Assembly: GCF_000340475.1 (NCBI RefSeq)
Contig: NZ_CM001792.1
Coordinates: forward strand, 1,572,659-1,636,658
Length of the DNA: 64,000 nucleotides
Source of the DNA: Oceanobacillus kimchii X50
GTDB taxonomy: Bacteria > Bacillota > Bacilli > Bacillales > Amphibacillaceae
Direction of reading: 5' to 3'
The position numbers and the translations under genes were made by a program. Of this stretch, positions 27,517-38,666 are shown one piece after another. How positions within the stretch are numbered: position 1 is the stretch's first letter; each line of letters starts with the position of its first letter. The notes under the pieces are model-generated. The model was not told the origin of the DNA. It searched no databases and saw only the letters and a list, made by a program, of their open reading frames with translations.

Positions 27517-28791
27517 ATGACAACGGTTGTTGCATTTATACTAATGTTTGGAGTTTTAGTTTCCATTCATGAATGGGGACATTTAATTTTTGCAAAACGA
27601 GCAGGTATGCTCGTAAGAGAATTCGCAATCGGTTTTGGGCCTAAAATCTTTTCCTTCACTAAGAATGAAACCTTGTATACGATTCGTTTAATTCCTGCTG
27701 GTGGGTACGTTCGTGTAGCTGGTGAAGATCCTGAAATTATTGAATTAAAACCTGGACATCATATTGGTCTTGAATTTAATCAAGATGGTAAAGTGTCTAA
27801 AATCATTGTAAATAACAAATCAAAGCATCCTTATGCTAGAGTCATTGAAGTAGAAAATGTAGACCTAGACCATAAATTAATAATTGAAGGATACGAATTA
27901 GATGATGATGAAACCCGATTATCTTTCGATGTTGATGAAAAAGCAATGTTTGTAATGGACGAGCGTGAAACACAAATCGCTCCATATAATCGACAGTTTG
28001 CTTCCAAGTCTACAGGTAAACGTGCTATGCAATTATTTGCTGGGCCAATGATGAACTTTGTATTAGCGATAGCGATTTTCCTTATTTTAGGGATTATTCA
28101 AGGTGTGCCAGTGGAAGAAGCTAAACTTGGTGAAATTCAACCTGATACACCAGCTGAACAGGCTGGTTTCCAACAAGATGACGTTATTACACAAATAGGT
28201 GATCAGTCCATTTCTACTTGGGAAGAATTCACTTCCATTGTTCGTGAAAACCCTGGACAAGAATTAGATATGGTGGTTCAACGAAATGGTGAATCACAAG
28301 ATATATCTGTTGTTCCAGGTGAAGCGGAAGCCGTGAATGAAGTTGGGGATCCTATTACAATTGGGCAAATTGGGGTGTATCAAGGGTTTGAAAAAGACGT
28401 ATTAGGTACGTTTGTTTATGGAATTGAAAGAACGTATGATACAACCACCATGATTATACAAAACTTATTTATGTTAGTAACAGGGCAAGTTTCTATTGAG
28501 CTTTTATCGGGGCCGGTTGGTATTTATGACGCTACAGACCAAGTGGTTCAGACTGGTTTTTCAAACTTCCTTTTATGGACAGCGATGTTAAGTATTAACT
28601 TAGGAATAATTAATCTAGTTCCATTACCAGCTTTGGATGGTGGACGTTTGCTCTTTGTAGGGCTCGAAGCTGTTCGCGGGAAGCCGATTGCTCCTGAGAA
28701 GGAAGGTATATTCCATTTTGTAGGGTTTGCTTTACTAATGTTACTAATGATTGTAGTTACATGGAATGACATTCAGCGATTATTCTTGTAA
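27517..28791 (+). CDS. rseP: RseP/RasP, site-2 zinc metalloprotease
   Basis: 424 aa. The zinc motif HEWGH (H18-E19-H22) is in the first transmembrane helix. One PDZ domain is in the middle (about residues 195-270, DTPAEQAGFQQDDVITQIGDQ), and the second active-site motif PLPALDGGRL is near residue 372. It cleaves anti-sigma factors and leftover signal peptides inside the membrane. SD AAGGAAGGTG is strong. The stretch around residues 95-160, between helices, is acidic and longer than I expect, as in other Bacillus RasP. Confidence 0.96.
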   Translation: MTTVVAFILMFGVLVSIHEWGHLIFAKRAGMLVREFAIGFGPKIFSFTKNETLYTIRLIPAGGYVRVAGEDPEIIELKPGHHIGLEFNQDGKVSKIIVNNKSKHPYARVIEVENVDLDHKLIIEGYELDDDETRLSFDVDEKAMFVMDERETQIAPYNRQFASKSTGKRAMQLFAGPMMNFVLAIAIFLILGIIQGVPVEEAKLGEIQPDTPAEQAGFQQDDVITQIGDQSISTWEEFTSIVRENPGQELDMVVQRNGESQDISVVPGEAEAVNEVGDPITIGQIGVYQGFEKDVLGTFVYGIERTYDTTTMIIQNLFMLVTGQVSIELLSGPVGIYDATDQVVQTGFSNFLLWTAMLSINLGIINLVPLPALDGGRLLFVGLEAVRGKPIAPEKEGIFHFVGFALLMLLMIVVTWNDIQRLFL

Positions 28792-28809
28792 AATATATTA
28801 AGAGAAACT

Positions 28810-29035
28810 AGAGGTTGGGACTAAATAAAAAGTTTTGTTCAAAAGACGAACGGATATTTTGAATTAGTGTAAGAAATATACTTAGACTATGGAACAAGGA
28901 CAAGGTAATCCACCGTAAAGCAAACGGAGGTTTCATCTGCCACCCATTAGATAAGCGAAGTATATTTTTGAAGCTATTTTCAAACACCGTTCATTGGAAG
29001 ATATCTTTTGATTAAAAACTTTTGTCTCAACCTCT
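28810..29035. repeat. 226-bp concentric palindromic element between rseP and polC
   Basis: The ends form an inverted repeat: AGAGGTTGGGAC (28810-28821) with GTCTCAACCTCT (29024-29035), and both continue into AAAAGTTTT-type tracts. Nested pairs share the same centre: GAACGG (28848-28853) with CCGTTC (28987-28992); AAATATACTT (28874-28883) with AAGTATATTT (28958-28967); CCACCGT (28910-28916) with ACGGAGG (28924-28930). So the whole element can fold as one long arm. It has no coding potential. The GAGGTTGGGAC ends resemble dispersed extragenic repeats known in Firmicutes; copy number cannot be tested here. Confidence 0.75.
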
Positions 29036-29073
29036 TCCTTTTTGATTCATCTTTCTTTAGAGGAGGGCAAGAA

Positions 29074-32000
29074 GTGGACATTTCAAAGAAGGAAAAGCTA
29101 AAATTATTACTAGAGCAAATTCAGATGCCAGAGAACGAAATCGAAGCACATTTTTCTGATTCATCTCTACAAAAAGTAGAAGTACATAAAGCAGATAAGA
29201 AATGGAATTTTTATATAAATATAGATCATGTACTTCCTTTCCAAACTTATCAATTGTTTCATCGTTCTCTTAAAGACTCCTTCGCATCCGTTGCAGAGGT
29301 AAGTTTAACTTTGTCTGCTGCAAATAAACATTGTCCGGAAGGCGATATACAAATATATTGGAAGCATTTTATTGCACAAACCTCTTTGTCTCCTGCTTAC
29401 CGTGATCTAGTATTGGATCAAGCTCCCAAAGTTTCCAATAATAAGATTATGTTAACTGCTAGAAACGAAGCGGAAGCATCAGCATTGAAGAAAAGGCTTG
29501 AAACTAAATTTCATCAGTTCTGTTTGTCAATCGGAAGTCTACCATACACGCTTGAAGTTGAAGTGAAAACTAACACAGAAGCAATGAAAGAATTTCGAGA
29601 TAAAAAAGCACTCGAAGACCAACAGTTAGTTATGAAAACTGTACAAGAAAAAGAGAAAAGAGATAAGGATAAGTCTGTTCCAGATCAGCAACCATTAGCA
29701 ATTGGTTATAAGATTCAAGATGAACCAATCACAATGGATCAGATCATCGATGAAGAGCGTCGCATAACTGTCCAAGGATATGTATTTGATGCAGAAGTGA
29801 GAGAATTACGTTCTGGAAGAAGTCTACTAATTATTAAAGCAACAGATTATACAGATTCAATCCAAATAAAAATGTTCTCCAAAGGTGATGAAGATGCAGC
29901 TAAATTTGCATCAGTGAAAAAAGGCATGTGGGTAAAAGCAAGGGGAAGTATTCAAACCGATATGTATACGAATGAACTAGCTATGATGGCCAAAGACATT
30001 CATGAAATTCATGTAACACAACGTATGGATGAGGCTGCGCAAGATAAAAAGCGTGTTGAACTTCACACACATACGACGATGAGTCAAATGGATGCAGTTG
30101 TTTCTCCTGAAGCCTTAGTAGAAAGGGCTGCGAAATGGGGACATAAAGCAATTGCTATAACAGATCATGCCGGCGTACAAGGATTTCCCGATGCGCATAA
30201 TGCAGGGAAAAAGCATGGTATTAAAGTACTTTATGGAGTAGAAGCGAACCTTGTCGATGACGGCGTACCGATTGCTTATAACGAAGCGGATCGAGATTTA
30301 TATGAAGATACATTTGTTGTATTTGACGTAGAGACAACCGGTCTTTCTGCTGTTTACGATACAATTATAGAATTAGCAGCAGTAAAAATTAAAGGCGGAG
30401 AAATTGTTGATCGATTTGAGTCATTTGCAAATCCACATCATGCATTGTCTCAGACAACTATAGATTTAACTGGTATTACAGATGATATGGTAAAAGATGC
30501 TCCTGAAGTAGCTGATGTTCTAAAGGATTTTCATACATGGATGGGCAACGATATATTAGTAGCACATAATGCTAGCTTTGATATGGGATTTCTTAATCAA
30601 GGATTTCAAAGAATCAATTATGAGAAGGCATCCAATCCGGTAATTGATACATTAGAATTAGCACGATTTTTATTACCTGAACTACGAAATCATCGCTTAA
30701 ATACACTTTGTAAGCATCTTGATATCGAATTAACACAGCATCACCGTGCAATCTATGATGCTGAAGCAACAGGATATCTACTTTGGAAATTGGTTCAACG
30801 TTTAGTAGAAAAAGAAATTAGCAATCATTTAGAATTGAACAATCATATGGGTGAGAATAATGCATATCAACGTTCAAGACCATACCACTGCACATTATTA
30901 GCACAAACTGAAGAAGGCTTAAAGAACTTATATAAATTAGTATCTAGAGCTCATATTGATTTCTTCTACCGGGTACCTAGATTACCTCGTTCTGTATTGC
31001 AAAAACACCGCGAAGGAATTTTAGTTGGAACAGCTTGCGATAAAGGGGAAGTATTTGAGACCATGATGCAAAAATCTGAGGAAGAAGCAGAGCAAGTTGC
31101 TGATTTCTATGATTATATTGAAGTACAACCACCTGAGAACTATACCCATCTTATTGAAAAAGATCTAGTTCAAAACGAATCGCAAATCTTAGACATTTTA
31201 CGAAAACTCGTCAATCTCGGAGATAAAATGAAAAAAAACGTAGTTGCTACTGGTAATGTACACTATTTAGATAAACATGATAAGCAATATCGTCAAATCT
31301 TAATAGGTTCGCAAGCAGGAAATCCATTGAGTCGCCATAAGTTACCAGATACTCCATTCCGTACAACGAATGAAATGATTAAATGTTTTCACTTCTTAGG
31401 TGAGAAAAAAGCGAATGAAATTGTCGTTGAAAACAGTCAACAACTAGCAGATTCCATTGAAGAAATTTCACCGGTGAAAGATGGTTTGTTCACACCAAAT
31501 ATTGAAGGCGCTGAACAAGAGATGCGTGATTTATGTTATAACAAGGCCAAAGAGGTATATGGAGATCCTGTTCCACAAATTGTTGTCGATCGTTTAGAAA
31601 AAGAACTTGAAAGTATCATTGGTAATGGGTTTGCAGTCATCTACCTCATTTCTCAAAAACTTGTAAAGAAATCTTTAGATGACGGATATCTTGTGGGATC
31701 ACGTGGTTCAGTTGGTTCTTCTTTTGTAGCAACCATGACAGAAATTACAGAAGTAAATCCATTGGTACCGCATTATGTTTGTAAAGAATGTCATTACCAT
31801 GAATTCTTTACCGATGGTTCTGTTGCTAGTGGATTTGATTTACCGGATAAAGAATGTCCTGAGTGTGGGAAACCCTTAACGAAAGATGGACAAGATATTC
31901 CATTTGAGACATTTTTAGGGTTTAAAGGAGACAAAGTTCCTGATATTGATTTGAACTTCTCTGGTGATTACCAACCTCGTGCACATAATTACACGAAAGA

Positions 32001-33360
32001 ATTGTTTGGTATTGATAATGTATATCGTGCAGGAACGATAGGAACTGTTGCTGAAAAAACTGCTTATGGATATGTAAAAGGATACGCTTCAGATAATCAG
32101 TTTGTGTATAAAAATGCTGAAGTAGACCGGCTTGTACAAGGATGTACTGGAGTAAAACGAACAACAGGACAGCATCCTGGAGGAATTATCGTTGTTCCTT
32201 CTGATAAAGAAATCTATGATTTCACGCCAATACAATTTCCTGCAGATGACCGTAATAGTGAATGGAGAACAACGCACTTTGATTTCCATTCCATTCATGA
32301 TAATTTGTTGAAACTTGATATACTAGGACACGATGATCCAACAGTCATACGTATGTTGCAAGATTTAAGTGGCATGGATCCAAAAACTATTCCGACCGAT
32401 GATGAAGAAGTAATGAAAATCTTTTCTGGTACGGAATCATTAGGAGTAACACCGGAACAAATAAATTGTAAAACCGGTACATTAGGAGTACCTGAGTTTG
32501 GTACCAAATTCGTTCGACAAATGTTAGAAGATACGAAGCCAAAGACCTTTGCAGAGCTACTCATTATTTCTGGATTGTCACATGGTACGGATGTATGGCT
32601 TGGAAATGCCCAAGAGTTGATTAATGATGGCATCTGCCAATTACCAGACGTAATTGGATGTCGTGATGATATTATGGTTTATTTAATGCATAAAGGATTA
32701 GAACCATCGATGGCATTTACAATTATGGAATTTGTTCGTAAAGGAAAAGGGCTTAAAGATGAATGGATAGACGAGATGAAAAAACATGATGTACCAGATT
32801 GGTATATCGAATCTTGTAAAAAAATCAAGTACATGTTTCCGAAAGCACACGCGGCTGCATATGTGTTAATGGCTGTTCGAATCGCTTATTTCAAAGTTCA
32901 TCATCCGATTCTATTTTACGCTGCATATTTTACAGTACGTGCAGATGATTTTGAACTTGATACGATGATCAAGGGTTCTGAAGCAATTCGTAAACGAATG
33001 GAAGAAATTTCTGTTAAAGGTAATGACGCATCTCCAAAAGAAAAGAATTTACTTACAGTACTAGAAATTTCACTAGAAATGTGTGAACGAGGTTTTTCTT
33101 TTAAGAAAGTTGATCTATATCAATCAAGTGCGACCGACTTTATTGTTGATGGAGAAAGTTTATTGCCTCCATTCAATGCAGTGGATGGATTAGGCACAAA
33201 CGCAGCATTAAATATAGTAAAAGCGAGAGAAGAAGGGGAATTCTTGTCTAAGGAAGATTTAAGAGAGCGTAGTAAAATTTCGAAAACGGTATTGGAATAC
33301 TTGGACAATCATGGTTGCTTAGAAGGAATGGAAGATAAAAACCAGTTATCCTTATTCTAA
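29074..33360 (+). CDS. polC: DNA polymerase III PolC, replicative alpha subunit
   Basis: 1428 aa from GTG 29074 (SD AGAGGAGGG 29059-29067). A longer open frame begins inside the palindromic repeat and is not real coding. Order: N-terminal domain; OB fold ([30 protein letters not shown]); PHP domain ([26 protein letters not shown]) split by an inserted DEDD exonuclease ([32 protein letters not shown]); the palm ([14 protein letters not shown]; zinc ligands CKEC and [18 protein letters not shown]); and the C-terminal region. Length matches Firmicute PolC. proS, usually just before it, is absent. Confidence 0.99.
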   Translation: MDISKKEKLKLLLEQIQMPENEIEAHFSDSSLQKVEVHKADKKWNFYINIDHVLPFQTYQLFHRSLKDSFASVAEVSLTLSAANKHCPEGDIQIYWKHFIAQTSLSPAYRDLVLDQAPKVSNNKIMLTARNEAEASALKKRLETKFHQFCLSIGSLPYTLEVEVKTNTEAMKEFRDKKALEDQQLVMKTVQEKEKRDKDKSVPDQQPLAIGYKIQDEPITMDQIIDEERRITVQGYVFDAEVRELRSGRSLLIIKATDYTDSIQIKMFSKGDEDAAKFASVKKGMWVKARGSIQTDMYTNELAMMAKDIHEIHVTQRMDEAAQDKKRVELHTHTTMSQMDAVVSPEALVERAAKWGHKAIAITDHAGVQGFPDAHNAGKKHGIKVLYGVEANLVDDGVPIAYNEADRDLYEDTFVVFDVETTGLSAVYDTIIELAAVKIKGGEIVDRFESFANPHHALSQTTIDLTGITDDMVKDAPEVADVLKDFHTWMGNDILVAHNASFDMGFLNQGFQRINYEKASNPVIDTLELARFLLPELRNHRLNTLCKHLDIELTQHHRAIYDAEATGYLLWKLVQRLVEKEISNHLELNNHMGENNAYQRSRPYHCTLLAQTEEGLKNLYKLVSRAHIDFFYRVPRLPRSVLQKHREGILVGTACDKGEVFETMMQKSEEEAEQVADFYDYIEVQPPENYTHLIEKDLVQNESQILDILRKLVNLGDKMKKNVVATGNVHYLDKHDKQYRQILIGSQAGNPLSRHKLPDTPFRTTNEMIKCFHFLGEKKANEIVVENSQQLADSIEEISPVKDGLFTPNIEGAEQEMRDLCYNKAKEVYGDPVPQIVVDRLEKELESIIGNGFAVIYLISQKLVKKSLDDGYLVGSRGSVGSSFVATMTEITEVNPLVPHYVCKECHYHEFFTDGSVASGFDLPDKECPECGKPLTKDGQDIPFETFLGFKGDKVPDIDLNFSGDYQPRAHNYTKELFGIDNVYRAGTIGTVAEKTAYGYVKGYASDNQFVYKNAEVDRLVQGCTGVKRTTGQHPGGIIVVPSDKEIYDFTPIQFPADDRNSEWRTTHFDFHSIHDNLLKLDILGHDDPTVIRMLQDLSGMDPKTIPTDDEEVMKIFSGTESLGVTPEQINCKTGTLGVPEFGTKFVRQMLEDTKPKTFAELLIISGLSHGTDVWLGNAQELINDGICQLPDVIGCRDDIMVYLMHKGLEPSMAFTIMEFVRKGKGLKDEWIDEMKKHDVPDWYIESCKKIKYMFPKAHAAAYVLMAVRIAYFKVHHPILFYAAYFTVRADDFELDTMIKGSEAIRKRMEEISVKGNDASPKEKNLLTVLEISLEMCERGFSFKKVDLYQSSATDFIVDGESLLPPFNAVDGLGTNAALNIVKAREEGEFLSKEDLRERSKISKTVLEYLDNHGCLEGMEDKNQLSLF

Positions 33361-33459
33361 TACGTATTGTATAGCATAGTTTTTATAATAAAAGGATATC
33401 CTATAAACAGATGTTGACTAGATTAATAAATCGTTCTATTACACAAGTACTAGAGCCGT

Positions 33460-33488
33460 TTGCATTGGTAAGATAACTATGCTATACT
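33460..33488 (+). promoter_or_regulatory. SigA-type promoter of the rimP-nusA-infB operon
   Basis: TTGCAT (33460-33465), 17-base spacer, TATACT (33483-33488). It gives a roughly 165-base leader before rimP. Confidence 0.65.
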
Positions 33489-33523
33489 ATTTTTTGGAAA
33501 GAACGTTCGATACGTACGGTTTA

Positions 33524-33550
33524 AAAGAGTGGGTGAATCGCCCACTCTTT
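33524..33550 (+). promoter_or_regulatory. Leader hairpin I upstream of rimP
   Basis: A perfect 10-bp stem: AAAGAGTGGG (33524-33533), loop TGAATCG, CCCACTCTTT (33541-33550). Only a short, broken U-tract follows. It may be a pause or NusA-sensitive structure. Confidence 0.65.
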
Positions 33551-33583
33551 ATTCTTACCCATTTCCATGAAGAGTTTAGCTTC

Positions 33584-33613
33584 CCCCTAGCCGATACATC
33601 TGGCAGGGGTTTT
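33584..33613 (+). terminator. Leader hairpin II, weak terminator/attenuator before rimP-nusA
   Basis: CCCC-TA-GCC (33584-33592) pairs with GGC-A-GGGG (33602-33609) through an internal mismatch, followed by TTTTATATT. A weak stem with a U-rich tail is the type of terminator that depends on NusA, which this operon encodes. The autoregulatory role is inferred. Confidence 0.55.
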
Positions 33614-33660
33614 ATATTGAATGAATTTAATTTAAGTCGGAATTTAAGGAGGATGAGAGT

Positions 33661-34131
33661 ATGAGTTCTCATGTGGTTTCTTTAACGGAAGAGTTGGTTA
33701 CTCCAATTTTAGAAGAAAAGAATCTAGAATTAGTAGACATTGAATATGTAAAAGAAGGCAAAAATTGGTTTCTACGTGTATATATAGATAAAGAAGGCGG
33801 TATTGACATCATGGAATGCGGAGAAGTTTCAGAACTTCTAAGTGAGAAGCTTGATGAGTCAGATCCAATTACAGAAGCATATTTCTTAGAAGTGTCTTCT
33901 CCAGGAGTAGAACGTCCACTCAAGCATAAAGAAGACTTTGACTCCAGTATAGGGAAAAATATCTTTGTGAAATTATATGAGCCTATTGATGGAAGTAAAG
34001 AGTATGAAGGTACATTACAATCCTTTGATGGAGAAATTGTAACAATGGAATATAAAGTGAAAACGCGTAAGAAGCAAGTAGAGATACCTTATAACAAAAT
34101 TGCCAAAGCAAGAATTGCTGTTACGTTTTAA
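33661..34131 (+). CDS. rimP: RimP, 30S maturation factor
   Basis: 156 aa. It contains [43 protein letters not shown] and [15 protein letters not shown], the RimP hallmarks, with a C-terminal SH3-like domain. It binds pre-30S subunits. It is the first gene of the nusA-infB operon (B. subtilis ylxS). SD TAAGGAGGATGAG lies just before the ATG. Confidence 0.98.
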   Translation: MSSHVVSLTEELVTPILEEKNLELVDIEYVKEGKNWFLRVYIDKEGGIDIMECGEVSELLSEKLDESDPITEAYFLEVSSPGVERPLKHKEDFDSSIGKNIFVKLYEPIDGSKEYEGTLQSFDGEIVTMEYKVKTRKKQVEIPYNKIAKARIAVTF

Positions 34132-34151
34132 TAAAAGGGGGAAAAGTAAAA

Positions 34152-35246
34152 GTGAGCATGCAGTTATTTGATGCGATTGAGAATTTAGCAAAAGAAAAGG
34201 GAATTGATAAGGATATCTTAATGGAGGCCTTAGAAGCAGCCTTAATCTCAGCGTACAAGAAAAACTTCAAATCTGCTTCCAATGTAAGAGTAGAGTTGAA
34301 TGAAGAAACCGGAAAAATGGCAGTTTATGCACGTAAAACAGTAGTAGACGAATTAGAAGATGTACAACAAGAAATTTCTTTAGATGAAGCAAAAAAAATT
34401 GATCCAAACTATGAAGTGGATGATGTTATCGAGGTAGAGGTAACACCAAAAGATTTTGGCCGTATCGCTGCACAAGCTGCAAAACAAGTTGTGACTCAAC
34501 GAGTTCGAGAAGCAGAAAGAGGTGTGATTTTCTCTGAGTATGTTGATCGTGAAGAAGATGTCATGACGGGTATAATTCAACGAAAAGATCCACGCTTTGT
34601 ATATGTTAATTTAGGTAAGATTGAAGCAAAACTAGCTGAATCTGAGCAGATGCCTACAGAGGAATATCATGTGCATGACCGTTTGAAAGTGTTTGTTACG
34701 AAAGTAGAAAATACAAGTAAAGGTCCACAAATCTTTATTTCTAGATCCCATCCTGGTCTATTAAAACGACTATTCGAAATGGAAGTTCCAGAAATTTATG
34801 ATGGAACTGTAGAAATAAAGTCAGTAGCTCGTGAAGCAGGAGATCGCTCTAAAATTTCTGTGTATGCATCTGATCCGGAAATAGATCCAGTTGGTTCTTG
34901 CGTTGGACAGCGTGGACAACGAGTTCAGGCAATTGTAACTGAACTAAAAGGTGAAAAGATAGACATTGTTCAATGGTCAGAAGATCCAGTAGTATATGTA
35001 TCTAATGCATTGAGTCCATCAAAAGTAGTTAAGGTGTCCGTGAACGAGGAAGAAAAATCAACGACGGTGGTCGTTCCAGATTACCAGTTATCCCTAGCAA
35101 TTGGTAAGAGAGGCCAAAATGCCAGATTGGCAGCTAAATTGACAGGGTGGAAAATAGATATTAAAAGTGAATCCGAAGCAAGAGAAGAAGGATTACTCGA
35201 TGAAGGTGAATCCTATTCTGACAATGAAAATGACTTGTTTGAATAA
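34152..35246 (+). CDS. nusA: NusA, transcription termination/antitermination factor
   Basis: 364 aa from GTG 34152 (ATG 34158 is an alternative). Order: N-terminal RNA-polymerase-binding domain, S1 domain (about residues 135-200, [22 protein letters not shown]), then KH1 and KH2 ([51 protein letters not shown]). It lacks the C-terminal acidic repeats of E. coli NusA, as is normal for Firmicutes, ending in a short acidic tail. It may feed back on its own leader. Confidence 0.98.
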   Translation: MSMQLFDAIENLAKEKGIDKDILMEALEAALISAYKKNFKSASNVRVELNEETGKMAVYARKTVVDELEDVQQEISLDEAKKIDPNYEVDDVIEVEVTPKDFGRIAAQAAKQVVTQRVREAERGVIFSEYVDREEDVMTGIIQRKDPRFVYVNLGKIEAKLAESEQMPTEEYHVHDRLKVFVTKVENTSKGPQIFISRSHPGLLKRLFEMEVPEIYDGTVEIKSVAREAGDRSKISVYASDPEIDPVGSCVGQRGQRVQAIVTELKGEKIDIVQWSEDPVVYVSNALSPSKVVKVSVNEEEKSTTVVVPDYQLSLAIGKRGQNARLAAKLTGWKIDIKSESEAREEGLLDEGESYSDNENDLFE

Positions 35247-35260
35247 GGAGGTAAATGTCA

Positions 35261-35542
35261 TTGGTTAAGAAGAAAAAGGTTCCAGAGCGTAAATGTATAG
35301 TCACCAATGAAATGAGACCGAAGAAAGAATTAATACGTGTCGTTCGAAATAAGGAAGGGGAAGTATTCGTCGATCCATCAGGTAAGAAAAATGGTAGAGG
35401 AGCGTATCTTTCCAAAGATAAAGAAGTAATTGACCAGGCAAAACAAACAAATGTATTGAATCGAACTTTTAATACAGAGATTGATGAATCTCTTTACGAA
35501 GATTTGTTACAAGTAATAGAAGGCACGTATCATGAATCCTAA
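35261..35542 (+). CDS. ylxR: YlxR, RNase P-modulating/nucleic-acid binding protein
   Basis: 93 aa from TTG 35261. ATG 35255 lies only 2 bases after the SD AAGGAGGT, whereas TTG 35261 has 8-base spacing and gives the usual basic start VKKKKVPERKCIVTNEMRPKKELIRVV. The fold ends with GRGAYLSKDKEVIDQAK. The family (DUF448, RnpM) binds RNA and has been linked to RNase P. It overlaps ylxQ by 11 bases. Confidence 0.92.
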   Translation: MVKKKKVPERKCIVTNEMRPKKELIRVVRNKEGEVFVDPSGKKNGRGAYLSKDKEVIDQAKQTNVLNRTFNTEIDESLYEDLLQVIEGTYHES

Positions 35543-35834
35543 TTACCTAAATATTCTTGGGCTCGCAGTACGTGCACGTAAATGTGCTTTTGGTGAAGAG
35601 ACAATCTTAAAAGAAGTTCGTTCTAACCGTGCAAAATTGGTCTTGTTAGCAAGTGATATTGGACCACAAACGAAAAAAAAGATAACGGATAAATGTAATT
35701 ATTATAAAATTCCGTTTCGATTTGTTGATGATCGTGATACTATTTCACATTCAATCGGAAAGACCCATAGAGTAGCTGTCGCTATTTTAGATGCAGGCTT
35801 TGCAAAAAAGCTCATATCTCTAATTGGGGAATAA
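35532..35834 (+). CDS. ylxQ: YlxQ, L7Ae-family ribosomal protein
   Basis: 100 aa. The L7Ae/L30e fold is evident: [54 protein letters not shown]. It probably binds kink-turn RNA. It is encoded in the standard place between ylxR and infB, overlapping ylxR. Confidence 0.94.
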   Translation: MNPNYLNILGLAVRARKCAFGEETILKEVRSNRAKLVLLASDIGPQTKKKITDKCNYYKIPFRFVDDRDTISHSIGKTHRVAVAILDAGFAKKLISLIGE

Positions 35835-35850
35835 ATTCGGGGGTGAACGT

Positions 35851-37932
35851 ATGAGTAAAATACGTATATATGAATATGCAAAACAAAATAATATAGCAAG
35901 TAAAGAAGTAATTAACTTCTTAAAAACAGAAGATGTTGAAGTTACGAATCATATGTCAGCAATTTCTGATGAAGTTGTCAAAAAGCTAGATAATAAATTT
36001 AAGGCAAAACCAGAGAAAGCTGACAAAGAACAACATCAACCTAAAAAACAACAACAGAATAAGCAGAAACCAAATCAGCACAAACAAAAGAATCAATCCA
36101 AACTGAATAAAAACAAGAAACAAAAAGGACCAAAGAAAAATCAACAGCAAGAGAGACCAGCTGCTAAACCAGCAGAAACTCCAGGGAAAATAACTTATCA
36201 TGGTACACTAACTGTACAAGATTTAGCTGATAAGCTTAATAAAGAATCTGCTGAGCTTATTAAAAAGCTAATGTTCCTTGGTGTAATGGCTACAAAAAAT
36301 CAAGACATCGATGATGATGCTATTGAATTAATTTGTGGTGAGTATGGTGTAGAAGTTGAAAAAGAAATCATACTAGAAGATACAGATTTAGACAAATATA
36401 TTGAAGAAGATGCTGAAGAAGATAAGCAAGAACGTCCCGCTGTTGTAACAATAATGGGGCACGTAGACCATGGGAAAACGACATTGTTAGATTCCATTCG
36501 TCATACAAAAGTTACAGCAGGTGAAGCAGGTGGAATCACCCAGCACATTGGTGCGTATCAAGTGGAAAATGATGGTAAGAAGATTACTTTCTTAGATACA
36601 CCTGGACACGCTGCGTTTACTAGTATGCGATCTCGTGGCGCACAAATTACTGATATTGCTATCTTAGTTGTTGCTGCAGATGATGGTGTGATGCCTCAGA
36701 CTGTAGAAGCAATTAACCATGCTAAAGCGGCTGAAGTTCCAATTATTGTTGCAGTTAATAAAATGGATAAAGAAGGAGCAAATCCTGACCGTGTTATGCA
36801 GGAACTAACAGAGCATGAACTAATTCCTGAAGATTGGGGCGGTAACACAATTTTTGTTAATCTTTCTGCGATTAAAAATGAAGGTATCGATGACTTATTG
36901 GAAATGATTCTTCTTGTTTCAGAAGTAGAAGAATTAAAAGCAAATCCGAATGCAAAAGCGTTTGGAAGTGTTATTGATGCTCAACTCGATAAAGGTAGAG
37001 GTTCTGTTGCGACGTTACTTGTTCAAAATGGTACCCTGCGTGTTGGAGATCCATTAGTCGTAGGGAATACTTATGGTAAAGTACGTGCAATGGTGAATGA
37101 CATTGGAAATCGTGTAACAGAAGTTGGACCATCTACACCAGTAGAAATCACTGGTCTACATGGTGTACCACAAGCAGGAGATCAGTTCCTTGTCTTTAAA
37201 GATGAGAAGAAAGCTCGTCAAATCGGTGAAGCACGTGAACAAAAACAAATTGACGCGAATCGTGGCTCCCAATCTACCGTTAGCTTAGATGATTTATTTG
37301 AACAAATTAAGCAAGGTGAAATGAAAGAATTAAATATTATTGTAAAAGCAGATGTTCAAGGATCTGTTGAAGCACTTGCTGCATCTTTACAAAAAATTGA
37401 AGTAGAAGGCGTAAACGTTAAGATCATTCATACAGGTGTAGGTGCTATTACAGAATCAGATATTATTCTTGCTTCGGCATCTAAAGCGATTGTTATTGGA
37501 TTTAATGTTCGTCCGGATGTAAACGCGAAAAACGCAGCGGAATCAGAAAAAGTAGATCTGCGCCTTCATCGTGTTATCTACAATGCGATAGAAGAAATTG
37601 AATCTGCAATGAAAGGATTACTTGATCCTGAGTATGAAGAAAAAGTAATCGGTCAAGCAGAAGTACGTGAAACTTTTAAAGTTTCACGAATCGGTACGAT
37701 TGCTGGAAGTTATGTAACAGATGGGAAAATTACAAGAGATGCTGGCGTTCGATTAATTCGTGACGGAGTTGTATTATATGAAGGAGAACTTCAAGCTCTT
37801 AAACGATTTAAAGACGATGTGAAAGAAGTTCAAACAAACTACGAATGTGGTATTACAATCTCTAATTTCAATGATATTAAAGAAGGAGATATTATCGAAG
37901 CATTCGTTATGGAAGAAATTGAACGTAAATGA
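35851..37932 (+). CDS. infB: Translation initiation factor IF-2
   Basis: 693 aa from ATG 35851 (SD GGGGGTGA). N-terminal IF2-N motifs ([22 protein letters not shown]) precede a lysine/glutamine-rich linker (about residues 55-110) and a second IF2-N. The GTPase follows: G1 GHVDHGKTT near residue 203, [15 protein letters not shown]. Domains II, III and C come after. It positions initiator tRNA on the 30S. The stop overlaps the ylxP start (ATGA). Confidence 0.99.
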   Translation: MSKIRIYEYAKQNNIASKEVINFLKTEDVEVTNHMSAISDEVVKKLDNKFKAKPEKADKEQHQPKKQQQNKQKPNQHKQKNQSKLNKNKKQKGPKKNQQQERPAAKPAETPGKITYHGTLTVQDLADKLNKESAELIKKLMFLGVMATKNQDIDDDAIELICGEYGVEVEKEIILEDTDLDKYIEEDAEEDKQERPAVVTIMGHVDHGKTTLLDSIRHTKVTAGEAGGITQHIGAYQVENDGKKITFLDTPGHAAFTSMRSRGAQITDIAILVVAADDGVMPQTVEAINHAKAAEVPIIVAVNKMDKEGANPDRVMQELTEHELIPEDWGGNTIFVNLSAIKNEGIDDLLEMILLVSEVEELKANPNAKAFGSVIDAQLDKGRGSVATLLVQNGTLRVGDPLVVGNTYGKVRAMVNDIGNRVTEVGPSTPVEITGLHGVPQAGDQFLVFKDEKKARQIGEAREQKQIDANRGSQSTVSLDDLFEQIKQGEMKELNIIVKADVQGSVEALAASLQKIEVEGVNVKIIHTGVGAITESDIILASASKAIVIGFNVRPDVNAKNAAESEKVDLRLHRVIYNAIEEIESAMKGLLDPEYEEKVIGQAEVRETFKVSRIGTIAGSYVTDGKITRDAGVRLIRDGVVLYEGELQALKRFKDDVKEVQTNYECGITISNFNDIKEGDIIEAFVMEEIERK

Positions 37933-38207
37933 TTGTCTATGCAGAAATAGAATGTATGCTATATGATGGTCATTCCTTAAAAGATAAACGTTCTATTATT
38001 AAGAAGGTAATATCTAAACTTCGTCAGACGTCCAATGTATCTGTTACAGAATTAGATTTTCATGATTTATGGCAGCGTACCAAGTTTGGTATCGTATCGA
38101 TTTCTACTGACTATGTGCATGCCGAGAAAATCATTCAACATGCGATTGGTCAAATTGATTCGTTTTCAGAGTTAGAGAGAACAATTACAAATGTGGAAAG
38201 ATTATAA
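37929..38207 (+). CDS. ylxP: YlxP, DUF503 family protein
   Basis: 92 aa. The DUF503 pattern is clear: [53 protein letters not shown]. The family is small and ferredoxin-like, with no firm function; linkage to infB and rbfA suggests ribosome assembly. It overlaps infB by 4 bases. Confidence 0.95.
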   Translation: MIVYAEIECMLYDGHSLKDKRSIIKKVISKLRQTSNVSVTELDFHDLWQRTKFGIVSISTDYVHAEKIIQHAIGQIDSFSELERTITNVERL

Positions 38208-38233
38208 ACCACAGACGTACAGAGGTGATAGAT

Positions 38234-38575
38234 ATGGCAGAATTAAGAGCTCATCGGGTCGCAGAGCAAATGAAAAAAGAACTTGGTGAAATTCTCTCTA
38301 GAAAGATAAAAGATCCACGTGTTGGATTTGTAACCGTAACTGATGTGGAGGTTACTGGTGACCTTCAACAGGCAAAAGTGTATATTTCTGTTCTTGGAGA
38401 TGAGAAGAAGAAACAAGATACACTATTAGGTCTTTCAAAAGCAAAAGGATTTATTCGTTCTGAGATTGGTAATCGAATTCGTTTAAGAAAGACACCAGAA
38501 TTAACATTTGAATTTGATGAAGCATTAGAACAAGGGAATCGCATTGAAACAATTCTTAGAGACTTAAATAAGTAA
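38234..38575 (+). CDS. rbfA: Ribosome-binding factor A
   Basis: 113 aa from ATG 38234 (AGAGG 38221-38225, 8-base spacing; GTG 38225 is unlikely). It contains [52 protein letters not shown] and [22 protein letters not shown], the RbfA signature. A KH-fold factor for 16S 5'-end maturation. A terminator follows. Confidence 0.98.
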   Translation: MAELRAHRVAEQMKKELGEILSRKIKDPRVGFVTVTDVEVTGDLQQAKVYISVLGDEKKKQDTLLGLSKAKGFIRSEIGNRIRLRKTPELTFEFDEALEQGNRIETILRDLNK

Positions 38576-38580
38576 ATCAG

Positions 38581-38617
38581 AATCTGATCCAGCTATCAGC
38601 GTTGGGTCAGATTTTTT
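38581..38617 (+). terminator. Rho-independent terminator after rbfA
   Basis: Stem AATCTGATCC (38581-38590) with GGGTCAGATT (38604-38613, one G-T pair) and six T. It closes the nusA-infB operon, though readthrough into truB is likely as no strong truB promoter is seen. Confidence 0.85.
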
Positions 38618-38666
38618 ATACGTGGAAAAATCCATATTAGTAATGAAGAAGAAGGGAGACTTTAAG

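Larger units (their letters stand above)
33361..33660 (+). other. Leader region of the rimP-nusA operon
   Basis: 300 bases. The first 100 hold no recognised element. The rest holds a promoter (33460-33488), an antiterminator/terminator-like hairpin (33524-33550), a second hairpin with a U-tract (33584-33613), then the rimP SD (TAAGGAGGATGAG). See the separate entries. Confidence 0.8.

Noticed and set aside
29008..29073. 22-residue N-terminal extension of polC
   Set aside because: It begins inside the palindromic repeat, and the strong SD at 29059-29067 points to GTG 29074, giving the normal PolC length.
33479..33664. Short ORFs on both strands in the rimP leader
   Set aside because: They cover a promoter and two hairpins, have no SD and match nothing; better explained as regulatory leader.
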